Below, one piece after another: positions 14,918 to 23,970 of a stretch of 64,000 bases of DNA. The notes beneath the pieces were generated by a model. The model was not told the DNA's origin, did not search any database, and saw only the letters and a list, made by a program, of their open reading frames with translations. The translations under genes and the position numbers were made by a program. Position 1 is the stretch's first letter. Each line of letters opens with the position of its first letter. This DNA is from Demequinaceae bacterium (GTDB taxonomy: Bacteria > Actinomycetota > Actinomycetes > Actinomycetales > Demequinaceae): positions 1 to 64,000 of the forward strand of contig JAFGBM010000001.1 in the NCBI GenBank assembly GCA_016933155.1. The letters are read 5' to 3'.

Positions 14918-17908
14918 ATGATCGCATTCCGACAGGCACCCGATTTCGAGTCGAGTCCCACCACACAACCACGACGGATCGCGAGCCTGGTCGCCATCGG
15001 CGCCGCGTTCGCCTTGGTGTTGGGCACGAGCGTCCCGGCCACCGCAACAGTTGACCCCTCCCCCACTCCGACCGACCCCTCTCCCAGTCCCACGGTTGAA
15101 CCCGTACCCATCGTGGCCGAAGCCCTCCAGAGCCTGGAGGGCGCCGATGCCTCATTCGACAACCTCGGCGGGTACTTCGTCTATGGGAATGTCACCGGCA
15201 GTTCCACACACCTGGTATTGGTCGAGATTCTCGAGACTCCTCAGTACGGCGAGACCGGGACCTTCACCGTTCGATACACCTGGCTGGGCGGGGAGACGCT
15301 GATCAACTCGACCGGCTACCGGATGCTTGGCACATCGGGCAAGGCGGTCGGCGTGGCCCCGCCCACGAACGGCAACAGCGGTGACATGCGCTTCTACCAC
15401 GAGGCCGCCTGGGGGACGACGAAGCCCGCCATCGGCACAACCCGCATCGCCTCCGTCACCATAGTCGGGGAGGAGGGGCTCGGATGCGCGGTCAACAGCC
15501 TCGCCCTCGGGTCACCCGGCTATTGCGAAAGCGGCATCCGAGCGCCGATGTATCTCCCGCCGGGCAACCCCAACATCCCGATCTCCGAACCGGAGGAATT
15601 CGTCTATGTGGCCTTGGGCGATTCGTACCAGTCGGGGGAGGGAGTCGGGAACTCCATCGACAGTGCTTCCGCCTATCTCTGGTCTGCATACGAGAACGGA
15701 CTCAACTATCCGCTCCGCGTGGGTCCGCAGGAGAACACCTACACACCCCAGGTATCGGAAGACGGGAACGGCTGCCATCGAGCCCTGAACAACTATGCCA
15801 AGCTCAACGCAAACCTGCTCGAGCCCGGGGCCCCGGTCACGCTCATCGATGTGACGTGCAGTGGTTCCAGCATCGAGCCCACCGGCGGCGGTAAACCTCC
15901 GATCGTCGGCGTCGTCGGAATAGGGGTGTCGTCCGACAGCCAGGTGCGCCAAGCGATCACCCGTCTCGAAGCCGCGGGGTTGGATCCAGCCGATGTCGAC
16001 CTGGTGACGGTGGGGATGGGCGGCAACGACGCCGAATTCGGTGAAATCATCAAAACCTGCCTTGTCCCGAACCTGTTGCGCAGACTCGTCTACGCGTACC
16101 CCGACTCGCCCGGGGAAATCGAATTTCTCACCGGACTGGTGGCAAGTTGCGCCAACTACGACAAACTCATCGCGAAGACTGACCCGGCGATCGAGGCGCT
16201 TCAACCCAAGGAGGAGTGGGCTCAAGAACAACTGCTTGAGGCGTTCCCGAACGCCCGAATCCTGCAGGTGAACTACCCCGACATCCTCCCCGTCGGCAGT
16301 ACCGCGCCGGCCTGGTGCGGGGGTTTCCGCCGGGAAGACCTGGACTTCGCCCGATCGAAGATTGCGAGGATTGAGGATGCCATCAACGCCAGCATCATCG
16401 CGACCGGCTCGTCAAGGCTGGAGCTCGTCGATCTCGAAAGCGCCCTCGGACCAAACGCGTTGTGCCCGGGAGGCGACCAGCAGGCTTATGCGGTAGCACT
16501 GTCAGAAGCCAACATCGAGGCCGAACTCGCTCGGCTCCTCAATCTCGACGGCAACGGCGACGCCTCTGCCAGGACGAAGCTCGATGTGCTCGTCCGCCAG
16601 TACCTGGACGTGCGGGCTTGTGTCGGGAACAAGCTCAACCCTTTCGATGGCGACTGCGACTGGGATCTGGAGACGAGCGAAGTCTCAGACGCCGCCGACG
16701 ACCTCATGGCGTACCTCGGATCCGAGGAGATGCTGACCACCATCTTCGCCAACGTGATTCAGGAGCCTGGCCCTGAAGCCGAATCCGATGCTTTGCGTTT
16801 CGATCGGACGAGGGGCCTCTTCCACCCCAACGCCGCAGCCCAATCAGTCATCGCCTGCTACCTTCTCGCGGCATACAAAGGGGAGCCTCCCGTTGACTGT
16901 CTCGCCGACCCGGGTCCGGGCGTGGACGATCCTGCCAGCACCGTCGACGGCGTCCCCACTCGGCTCAATCCTCTCATCGCACCGGTCGGCGAGGAGCTCG
17001 AGATCGTGGCGAGCGGATTCTCACCCGGCTCCCTCGTCGAAATCACGCTGAAATCCGACCCGGTCGATCTCGGGGAACACGTGGCCGACTCCAGCGGTCA
17101 GGTGGAGTTGGCCATACTGGTTCCCGACACCTCCCCGGGCGTGCACATCCTTCAGATGTCTGGCATCGGGACGGGTGGAGTCCAGGTCGTCAACGAGATC
17201 AAGCTCGAGATTCCCGGCTATCCGGAACCCGGTGGCAGCTATGGCGTGTACCTAGAGGGATTCAACGTCGACAGCTATGCCGACGGCGTCATCGAGTACA
17301 TTGACGTGACTTACCTCGGGATACACTTCACGACCATTCCCGACGAAGAGGGAGGCATCTTCCTCGACCTGCCCGTTCCCGACAACAGCGGTGTCGTCAC
17401 GGTGACGGCGGTGAGCCAGTTGACCGGGAAGTCGGTCGAGCGAATTCTCGTCATCGACAACCCCGACGACCTCAGGCTTGCCGCTTGGGGCGGTTCTACA
17501 TCGGCGCCGCCTGCATGGAACACCTCCAAGGCGGGCCAGACCGTCAAGGTGACCTTCCAGGTACTCGACGGGCAGGGCCAACCCGTTGATGACCCGTCGG
17601 TCCTCTCCCTGCGGAGTTATTCCATCGATTGCCAGACCGGTGCCGACCTCGGAGGCATGGAGCCGGCAGAGCACCCCCGCCATTCAGGCTTGAAGTACAA
17701 GGGCGGCGGCTGGTGGCAGGCCAGCTGGAAGACAGACCCGGGTTACACCGGAACCTGCCGAACATTCTCAGTTGTCATCGACAATGGTGGTAGACACGAC
17801 CTATGGTTCCAATTCCGATTGCGGCCTTCACACGAGTCCTGGCGGTTGCCGTGCTACTGGTCATGGATGCATCTTGCGCGGTGGATCCGAACCCTTCTGC
17901 CGGAGTAG
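14918..17908 (+). CDS. Secreted SGNH/GDSL hydrolase with C-terminal Ig-like region
   Basis: 996 residues. The ATG at 14918 is preceded by GGAGGGG; a Sec signal peptide follows (RRIASLVAIGAAFALVLG, cleavage after a TATA region), then a Pro/Thr/Ser linker. Residues about 225-660 form an SGNH hydrolase: the nucleophile in GDSYQSGEG near 235, the GGND block near 367, and the late FHPN histidine near 635. Such enzymes remove acyl groups from lipids or polysaccharides. The remainder looks like two or three beta-sandwich domains (ITLKSDPVDL..., TVTAVSQLTGKS...), the last ending GTCRTFSVVID. The final 29 residues after FQFR overlap the next gene and look unlike protein; a stop codon may have been lost. 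Confidence 0.88.
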   Translation: MIAFRQAPDFESSPTTQPRRIASLVAIGAAFALVLGTSVPATATVDPSPTPTDPSPSPTVEPVPIVAEALQSLEGADASFDNLGGYFVYGNVTGSSTHLVLVEILETPQYGETGTFTVRYTWLGGETLINSTGYRMLGTSGKAVGVAPPTNGNSGDMRFYHEAAWGTTKPAIGTTRIASVTIVGEEGLGCAVNSLALGSPGYCESGIRAPMYLPPGNPNIPISEPEEFVYVALGDSYQSGEGVGNSIDSASAYLWSAYENGLNYPLRVGPQENTYTPQVSEDGNGCHRALNNYAKLNANLLEPGAPVTLIDVTCSGSSIEPTGGGKPPIVGVVGIGVSSDSQVRQAITRLEAAGLDPADVDLVTVGMGGNDAEFGEIIKTCLVPNLLRRLVYAYPDSPGEIEFLTGLVASCANYDKLIAKTDPAIEALQPKEEWAQEQLLEAFPNARILQVNYPDILPVGSTAPAWCGGFRREDLDFARSKIARIEDAINASIIATGSSRLELVDLESALGPNALCPGGDQQAYAVALSEANIEAELARLLNLDGNGDASARTKLDVLVRQYLDVRACVGNKLNPFDGDCDWDLETSEVSDAADDLMAYLGSEEMLTTIFANVIQEPGPEAESDALRFDRTRGLFHPNAAAQSVIACYLLAAYKGEPPVDCLADPGPGVDDPASTVDGVPTRLNPLIAPVGEELEIVASGFSPGSLVEITLKSDPVDLGEHVADSSGQVELAILVPDTSPGVHILQMSGIGTGGVQVVNEIKLEIPGYPEPGGSYGVYLEGFNVDSYADGVIEYIDVTYLGIHFTTIPDEEGGIFLDLPVPDNSGVVTVTAVSQLTGKSVERILVIDNPDDLRLAAWGGSTSAPPAWNTSKAGQTVKVTFQVLDGQGQPVDDPSVLSLRSYSIDCQTGADLGGMEPAEHPRHSGLKYKGGGWWQASWKTDPGYTGTCRTFSVVIDNGGRHDLWFQFRLRPSHESWRLPCYWSWMHLARWIRTLLPE

Positions 17909-18300
17909 TCACCGCCCCGAACGACCCCTGCCGACCCGGAGAGGGGGTCACGGCCGAACTCGGCGACCCCCTTCGCGTCTCGGGCCGGTACGCGACCTTC
18001 ACCACCGACGGGAGCGGTATATGGGTCACCGCACGGAAATACCTCGAGGGCGGAGTGCTGGACCCCAAGGAGGGCCGGGGTGAGGTCTGGGTCGGACCGG
18101 CCTCCAGTCTGCCCACCTATGACGAGCAGACGGGTGGAGTGCTCGGAGACGTCTTCGCCGAGAGTCGCACCTACGAAGGGCAGTGGACCTTCCTGGCCCT
18201 CCCCCCGGGCGACTACTGGCTGATGACCGGTTGGGGTTTCGATGTGGTCATCCAAAGCTGTCAACCAGGCGGAATCAGCAACGCGATTCCTGACGCGTGA
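17803..18300 (+). CDS. Putative lipoprotein, unknown function
   Basis: 165 residues. A hydrophobic N-terminus (FTRVLAVAVLLVMDASC) ends in a lipobox-like MDASC with the cysteine near residue 25, so lipid anchoring outside the membrane is likely. The mature part has two further cysteines (DPCRPGEG and VIQSCQPGG) and short beta-strands, with a hint of a carboxypeptidase-regulatory-like fold (FLALPPGDYWLMTGWGFD). The first 106 bases overlap the 3' end of the SGNH hydrolase gene in another frame, an unusually long overlap. Starts at ATG 17803; a later start would lose the signal. Confidence 0.65.
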   Translation: MVPIPIAAFTRVLAVAVLLVMDASCAVDPNPSAGVVTAPNDPCRPGEGVTAELGDPLRVSGRYATFTTDGSGIWVTARKYLEGGVLDPKEGRGEVWVGPASSLPTYDEQTGGVLGDVFAESRTYEGQWTFLALPPGDYWLMTGWGFDVVIQSCQPGGISNAIPDA

Positions 18301-18334
18301 TGCTACCCGCTACTCCAACGCACCCGGCACCCGA

Positions 18335-20599
18335 CTAGGACACCATCGCCGTCGTCAGCCGGGGCGAGTCCCGGCCGATGACGTGAACGTCGCCCACGAG
18401 TACCACCGAAGCCTCGACTGAGCGCTCCGCGCTCGTCCCCACCCAGACCTCAACCGTTCGGGGCTCGACCACTCGGGCGAAATCGGGATTGGAGTACGCC
18501 AGGCGCGCGGTCGGGATCTCGAAGGAGACCGTCGCCGACGCCCCCGGTCCCAGGGAAACGCGCGTGAAGCCCAAGAGCTGCGCGATAGGGCGAGTGACCG
18601 AGGCGTAGCGGACACGGCCGTAGACCTGGACGACGTGTTCCCCCGCCGCCGCCCCGGTGTTGGCGACCTTGACCGACGCCTGTATGGCCCCATCGGTCGG
18701 GGCCCTGTCCGGAACCTCGAGGCCGGAGTAGGCGAAGGTGGAGTAGCCCAGGCCGAAACCGAAGGGCAGGGTCGGCGTGCCGTCTAAGACCGTGACAGCA
18801 TCCCCGATGCCGAGCGGCGGGTGGAGATACGAATACGGCTGGGCGCCGACCGATGTCGGCATGGATACGGGGAGACAACCCGAGGGATTGATCGCGCCCG
18901 ACATTATGCGGGCCAAGGCTCGCGCCCCTTCCTCCCCGGGGAAGAAGGCCTGGAGCACCGCCGCACACCGCTCCAGCGCCCAGCCGATGGCATAGGGCCG
19001 ACCCGTGAGGAGGACGAGCACGACGGGGGTGCCGGTGTCGAGCACCTCCTCGATGAGGCGCCGTTGCACTCCGGGCAGCTCGAGGGAATCCCGATCACAT
19101 CCCTCCCCCACGGTGCCGCGCCCAAACAGTCCCGCCCGATCCCCCGCGGCGATGATGGCGACATCCGCCTCCTTCGCCGCGGCCACGGCCTCGGCGATCC
19201 GGGAAACGTCGTCGCTGTCGATGTCGCAGCCGTCCGCCATCGTGACGGTTCCGTCGAACTCCTCGCGGATGGCATCCACGACCGATGGCACCTCGAAGCC
19301 GAGAGGCGTCCCCGGTCGTTGGGCGAGCACATGGTTGACGTAGGAATAGCAGCCGAACATGGAGGCGGGCCGGTCCATGTTGGGCCCGATGGCCGCAATA
19401 CTCCGCCCCGTGGCCTTCGGAGCCAGCGGGAGGATTCCATTGTTCGACAATAGAATGACGCTCTTCCCCGCCATCTCGAGGGCGAGGGCCCGATGCTCGG
19501 GCGAGTCGAGATCGATTCCTGTCGGGGGGTCTCCGGCAAAGTCCGCATCGAGGAGGCCGAGTTCCTCCTTCTGGGTGAGCACGCGCAAGACGGAGCGGTC
19601 GACCGTCTCCAGCGAGACCTCTCCCACCTCGATGGCCTCGACCAGGGGACCGAGGTAGGCGTCACCCGAGGGAAGCTCGACGTCGATTCCCGCATTGATC
19701 GCCAGGGCTGCGGCCTCACGCCTGTCCTTGGCGACCTCGTGCAAAAGGTGGAGGAATGCGACACCGAAGTAGTCCGCGACCACGACGCCGTCGAAACCCC
19801 ACTGATCCCGAAGCAGGTCGTTGAGCAACGACCGATCCCCGGCGATGGCCACGCCGTCGACGTCCGTATAGGAATGGAGCACGCTCTTGGCGCCACCGTC
19901 ATGGATCGCCATCTCAAAGGGCAGGAGATAGACGTCGGTGAATTCCCGCGGGCCGACGCTCACCGGAGCGAAGTTCCGTCCAGCTTTGCTCCCCGAGTAA
20001 CCGGCGAAATGCTTGACCGTGGCGTGAACGCCGGAGGACTGCAGGCCGCGCACGAATCCTGTGCCGATCACGCCGATGAGGTAGGGGTCCTCGGAAATGC
20101 ACTCGTCGACCCTCCCCCACCGAGGGTCGCGGACGACGTCGAGCACCGGGGCCAGGCCCTGATGTATCCCCAGCGCGTGCATGTCCCGGCCGATGAGGGC
20201 CGCCATCCGCTCGACCGTGTCGGGATCGAAGGACGCCCCCCAGGCCAAAGGAGTGGGGAAGGTGGCCGCGGTCCAGGCCGCCAACCCCGTCAGGCATTCC
20301 TCATGGACGATGGCGGGAATCCCCGGTCGGGTCTCGGAGATCAGGCGCCGTTGCTCGGACCACAGCCACGCGGCCCTCTCCTCGGGATCGTATGGCGCTG
20401 TGCCATACACTCGGGTCAGGTGGCCGAGGCCATCCTTGCTCGCCACATCCAGGCGACCGTGCGGGCTGACCTCTCCCTGGAGCGGGGCCACAACATCCCC
20501 GTCCTCGTCCTGCCAGAAGCCGACGAGTTGGGCGAGCTTCTCCTCGAGGGTCAAGGTGGCGAGGATGTCTCGGACTCGGGTCGAATGCTTCTCGCTCAT
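18335..20599 (-). CDS. Glycoside hydrolase family 3, probable beta-xylosidase/beta-glucosidase
   Basis: 754 residues from ATG 20599; the open frame upstream overlaps the permease gene and is not protein-like. GH3 domains in order: N-terminal barrel (about 5-330) with KHFAGYSGSKAGRN near 198 and the nucleophile aspartate in VVADYFG near 276; the alpha/beta sandwich domain (about 370-600, GRGTVGEGCDRDSLELPG, GRPYAIGWALERC, FFPGEEGARALARI); and a fibronectin-like C-terminal domain (about 650-745). No signal peptide, so it works inside the cell on imported oligosaccharides. Last gene of the binding protein-permease-permease-GH3 operon. Next to xylA/xylB, so xylo-oligosaccharides are the best guess; sequence alone does not separate xylosidase from glucosidase. 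Confidence 0.88.
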   Translation of the reverse strand: MSEKHSTRVRDILATLTLEEKLAQLVGFWQDEDGDVVAPLQGEVSPHGRLDVASKDGLGHLTRVYGTAPYDPEERAAWLWSEQRRLISETRPGIPAIVHEECLTGLAAWTAATFPTPLAWGASFDPDTVERMAALIGRDMHALGIHQGLAPVLDVVRDPRWGRVDECISEDPYLIGVIGTGFVRGLQSSGVHATVKHFAGYSGSKAGRNFAPVSVGPREFTDVYLLPFEMAIHDGGAKSVLHSYTDVDGVAIAGDRSLLNDLLRDQWGFDGVVVADYFGVAFLHLLHEVAKDRREAAALAINAGIDVELPSGDAYLGPLVEAIEVGEVSLETVDRSVLRVLTQKEELGLLDADFAGDPPTGIDLDSPEHRALALEMAGKSVILLSNNGILPLAPKATGRSIAAIGPNMDRPASMFGCYSYVNHVLAQRPGTPLGFEVPSVVDAIREEFDGTVTMADGCDIDSDDVSRIAEAVAAAKEADVAIIAAGDRAGLFGRGTVGEGCDRDSLELPGVQRRLIEEVLDTGTPVVLVLLTGRPYAIGWALERCAAVLQAFFPGEEGARALARIMSGAINPSGCLPVSMPTSVGAQPYSYLHPPLGIGDAVTVLDGTPTLPFGFGLGYSTFAYSGLEVPDRAPTDGAIQASVKVANTGAAAGEHVVQVYGRVRYASVTRPIAQLLGFTRVSLGPGASATVSFEIPTARLAYSNPDFARVVEPRTVEVWVGTSAERSVEASVVLVGDVHVIGRDSPRLTTAMVS

Positions 20600-20607
20600 G
20601 GGGCCGC

Positions 20608-21498
20608 CTATCCCTTCACCGCTCCGGTCAGGCCGTCGACGATCCGCCGCTCCATCACGGTGAAGAACGCCAGGGCGGGCAGCATGGCCAACGAGGTGTA
20701 AGCCAGAATGGCGGCCGTATCGGAAGAATAGCGGGTCTGGAACTGCTGGACCCCGAGGGGCAGGGTGTGTCCGGCCGCATCGCCCTGGAGGACGAGCAGG
20801 GGCAGCAGATAGGCGTTCCAGCTTGCCACGAAGGCGAGCACCCCGACGGTGATGATCGCCGGCTTGGCCAGGGGGAGGAGGATGCGCCAGAAGAATCCCA
20901 CTCGGGTGAGGCCGTCCATCTCCGCGGCCTCCTCGACCTCCTTGGGCAGGGCCTTGAGGAACGGACGCATGATGATGATGGTGATCGGGAGCTGGAACGC
21001 GACCTGCGGGATGATCACCCCCCAGACGCTTCCGATGAGTCCGAAGTCCCTCAGCAGGAGGTAGAGAGGCAGGGCCGCGACCCCGATCGGGAACATGAGG
21101 CCAAGCGTGAAGATCACGTAGAGCACGCCCTTGAACTTGAAGTTGTACCGCGCGATGGGATAGGCGGCCATGGTCCCCAGCAGGACGACACCCACGGTCG
21201 TGCCCGCTGCGACGATGATGCTGTTGAGCATCTGATGCCAGAAGATCGACGAGGTCAGCACGTCCCGATACTTGAAGAAGACCCACGGGTCCGGAAGCCC
21301 GGCCGGGTTTTCCGCCAACTGCCCAGTGGTCCGGAACCCTCCAAGCACGACGTAGAGGATGGGCACGAGGGTCACGGCCACGGCGCTCAGCCCTACGGTG
21401 ATGGCCAGGAGCTTGCCGTAATCGAAACCCGAACGGCCGTAGTCCGCATCGACTCCATCCTTCTCTTGCTGCTCGGTCTGCTCTGTCACGGCGCTCAT
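20608..21498 (-). CDS. ABC sugar transporter permease (MalG type)
   Basis: 296 residues, six membrane helices. The cytoplasmic loop that docks on the ATPase is present as EAAEMDGLTRVGFFWRILLP (EAA motif). A polar Gln/Glu-rich N-terminus precedes the first helix. It pairs with the permease encoded just upstream (gap 4 bases). The GH3 gene starts eight bases downstream. The partner ATPase is not in this cluster; carbohydrate ABC systems of this type often share one MsiK-like ATPase encoded elsewhere. Confidence 0.92.
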   Translation of the reverse strand: MSAVTEQTEQQEKDGVDADYGRSGFDYGKLLAITVGLSAVAVTLVPILYVVLGGFRTTGQLAENPAGLPDPWVFFKYRDVLTSSIFWHQMLNSIIVAAGTTVGVVLLGTMAAYPIARYNFKFKGVLYVIFTLGLMFPIGVAALPLYLLLRDFGLIGSVWGVIIPQVAFQLPITIIIMRPFLKALPKEVEEAAEMDGLTRVGFFWRILLPLAKPAIITVGVLAFVASWNAYLLPLLVLQGDAAGHTLPLGVQQFQTRYSSDTAAILAYTSLAMLPALAFFTVMERRIVDGLTGAVKG

Positions 21499-21502
21499 CC
21501 CG

Positions 21503-22513
21503 TCACCTCCTCTTGCCTTCGTCGATGTTGTCGCGGCGGAGCACGAAGACCATGTACAGGAGTGCCGCGATCAGGGATAGGAAGAACAGGATGACGGCGA
21601 CGGCGCTTCCGTAGCCGTACTGGCTGCGCATGAATCCGTATTGGAACATGTAGGTCGCGATCGTGTTCGAGGCACCCGCCGGTCCGCCACGGGTGAGCAC
21701 CCAGACCATGTCGAAGAGTTGGATCGATCCGATGATCGACAGGAACATCCACACGCGGATCGTCGGGGCGATGAGGGGGATGTTGATGCGCCTCTGAATC
21801 TGCCACCAACTCGCGCCGTCGATGGCCGCGGCCTCCTGCAGGTCCTTCGGTACGCCGGAGAGCCCGGCCAAAAACAGGATGATGGCCAGCCCGATGTACT
21901 TCCATGAGACGACGAAGAAGACCGTCCACATGACGAGATTCAGGTCGGCCAGCCACAGTTCGCGCAGGCCGCCCAATCCCAGGTTCTCCATCCAGGCGTC
22001 CAGGGGCCCGTGGGGCTGGAGGATGAGGAGCCAGAGGACCGCGGTGATGACTTCCGAGAGGATGTAGGGGGCGAAGATCACCATGCGCATGAAGCTCCGA
22101 CCCCGGAACTTTCGGTTGAGCACCAGGGCGACCGCGAGCGCCACGGGCAACTGAACCAGGAGCGACATGACGATGACGAAGAGGTTGTTCCTGAGCGCAT
22201 GGACGAAAGCGCTGTCGCCAAACGCCCGTCTGTAGTTGTCGAGCCCGATGAAATTGTCGAGATCCTCGATGCCATTCCAATTGTAGAAGCTGTAATAGGC
22301 CGCGAGGCCGACGGGAAGCACCACGAAGATCAGGAAGACCAGGAGCGCCGGTCCGGTGAAGAGCGAGATCTCGCCCCACTTGCGCGCTGTGCCGCGCCGC
22401 CGGACCTGCTCGGGTGTCCGGGTCTTCTTCTCGGGCTTCGTCTCGGAGTCGGACCCCGCCGACATGGTGTCGGCGGGGTCCGGCCGAGTGCCCGAGGCTT
22501 CCTTCGTTTGCAC
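21503..22513 (-). CDS. ABC sugar transporter permease (MalF type)
   Basis: 336 residues, six helices after a charged cytoplasmic N-terminus of about 55 residues. The EAA loop reads LQEAAAIDGASWWQIQRRI. GTG at 22513 is taken as start, with GCGAGG upstream; a later ATG at 22465 is possible, since the extra residues are only charged linker. Forms the heterodimeric channel with the following MalG-type protein and takes sugar from the binding protein encoded 30 bases upstream. Confidence 0.92.
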   Translation of the reverse strand: MQTKEASGTRPDPADTMSAGSDSETKPEKKTRTPEQVRRRGTARKWGEISLFTGPALLVFLIFVVLPVGLAAYYSFYNWNGIEDLDNFIGLDNYRRAFGDSAFVHALRNNLFVIVMSLLVQLPVALAVALVLNRKFRGRSFMRMVIFAPYILSEVITAVLWLLILQPHGPLDAWMENLGLGGLRELWLADLNLVMWTVFFVVSWKYIGLAIILFLAGLSGVPKDLQEAAAIDGASWWQIQRRINIPLIAPTIRVWMFLSIIGSIQLFDMVWVLTRGGPAGASNTIATYMFQYGFMRSQYGYGSAVAVILFFLSLIAALLYMVFVLRRDNIDEGKRR

Positions 22514-22543
22514 GGGGAGCCTCGCTTTCGAGATACCTACTGC

Positions 22544-23854
22544 CTACTGGTTGGCCGCCGCCTCGGTCATGTCATCGACGACATCCTGGGCCGTGCCAAT
22601 GCCTGCGAAGATCTCCACGATCGCGGCGTTCATCGCAGTTCCGATGTTGTTCCCATAGGTGGTGTCGAGCCACAACTGAACATACCCGGCGTTTCCGGCG
22701 ACCTCCGCAAGCTCCACGAGGTTCGCGTCGGTCACGGATGACGCCGCATTGGGAGCAACCGGCAGACCGCCGACGACCTCCGCGAAGCGCCGCTGGACGT
22801 CATCGCTGCTGATGTATGCAAGCAGCTCTGCACATTCCGCCGGAGCGTCCACATAGCAAGAGAACCCATCGCCACCACCAAGTGCGGCGGTCGGGTCACC
22901 TTTTCCTCCGGTTGTTGCGGGCATCGGGAACCATCCCAGGTCGGCATTCAGGGCGTCAACGTCAATACCCTCGTCGGCAAGGATGCCGCGGAGGACGAAG
23001 ACGTTCCAGTGACCCATGAGTTCCATGGCCGCATTGCCCGTGGCGAGCTGCCCGGCCGAGCTCGTCGCGCCCTGCTGGGCGCTCGTTGCCAGGAAGCCTT
23101 CGTTGAAGGGATCGACGGCCAGGAAGTCCTCGAGCTGCTGCCCGGCTTCGACGAAGCACGGGTCGGAGAAGTCGAGGGATATGCCCGACGCCTGGAGGAC
23201 ATCCTTGCTGCACTGACGCAGGGCAAAGTTGTACCACCAGTGAGCGGCAGGCCAGTTGTCGAAGGCACCAACGGCGATCGGGGTGATGCCGGCGGCCTTG
23301 AGGGCCTCGACAGCGTCCACGAGTTCGTCCATGGTGGCCGGTTCGGAGTCGATGCCAGCTGCCTCAAACAACGACGGGCGGTACCAGATCCCCTCCACAC
23401 CGAAGGTGTAGGGAAGACCGTAGACCTTGTCCTGGTAGCTCCACGGAGCAACTGCGCCGCCGAGGCGGTCGATGTCATCAGCAAGAACATCGGTTAGGTC
23501 CATCAGGTGGCCGGCGTCGACCTGCTGGGCAAGTTCGCCTCCGCCCCACTGCTGGAACAGATCGGGGGCGTCCCCGGACTGAAGCGCAACGGGAATACGC
23601 GTGCGCTGAAGGTCCTCGTTCTGAATCGCCTCGATCTCAATGGTCACATGCGGGTTTGCGGCTTCAAACTCTTCCGCGACGTCCGCCCAGAAAGTGAGGA
23701 GCGGGTCGTTGTTGCCGTTGTGCCACCACGTGAGAGTGACCGGCGCGTCGGAAGCCGACGGGTTTGTCTCGGTCGAGTCGCTGCAGGCACTGAGCGCCAG
23801 CACTGAGGATGCCAGTGCCACGCCAGCAACGACGCGGGTAATGTTCGCCATCAT
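22544..23854 (-). CDS. ABC sugar transporter substrate-binding lipoprotein
   Basis: 436 residues from the first of two adjacent ATG codons (23854), with AAAGGA about eight bases upstream. The N-terminus is a lipoprotein signal (VAGVALASSVLALSAC). The mature protein is a family 1 solute-binding protein: VTLTWWHNGNNDPLLTFWADV, SGDAPDLFQQWGGGEL, KVYGLPYTFGVEGIWYRPSLF. It captures an oligosaccharide outside the membrane for the two permeases downstream. First gene of the operon, and a LacI-type operator lies 72 bases upstream of its start. The ligand cannot be read from sequence, but the surrounding xyl genes point to xylose oligomers. Confidence 0.92.
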   Translation of the reverse strand: MMANITRVVAGVALASSVLALSACSDSTETNPSASDAPVTLTWWHNGNNDPLLTFWADVAEEFEAANPHVTIEIEAIQNEDLQRTRIPVALQSGDAPDLFQQWGGGELAQQVDAGHLMDLTDVLADDIDRLGGAVAPWSYQDKVYGLPYTFGVEGIWYRPSLFEAAGIDSEPATMDELVDAVEALKAAGITPIAVGAFDNWPAAHWWYNFALRQCSKDVLQASGISLDFSDPCFVEAGQQLEDFLAVDPFNEGFLATSAQQGATSSAGQLATGNAAMELMGHWNVFVLRGILADEGIDVDALNADLGWFPMPATTGGKGDPTAALGGGDGFSCYVDAPAECAELLAYISSDDVQRRFAEVVGGLPVAPNAASSVTDANLVELAEVAGNAGYVQLWLDTTYGNNIGTAMNAAIVEIFAGIGTAQDVVDDMTEAAANQ

Positions 23855-23920
23855 TTGGGGTCCTTTCCCTCTCCTTTGACTTGGTCGAACACCGGCAGTC
23901 TTGCAGTCTGCATAGATATT

Positions 23921-23964
23921 TGTCAAACGTTATCGATAACGTTATGGCAGAAACGCGCTAGTAT
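23921..23964. promoter_or_regulatory. Bidirectional control region with perfect 18-bp LacI-type operator
   Basis: AACGTTATCGATAACGTT (23926-23943) is a perfect palindrome with the central CG typical of LacI-family sites. It touches a minus-strand TTGACA (23926-23921) for the transporter operon and lies where the -35 of lacI would be; TAGTAT (23959-23964) ends six bases before the lacI ATG. The regulator at 23971 should therefore repress both itself and the transporter operon. Confidence 0.8.
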
Positions 23965-23970
23965 TCCCGC

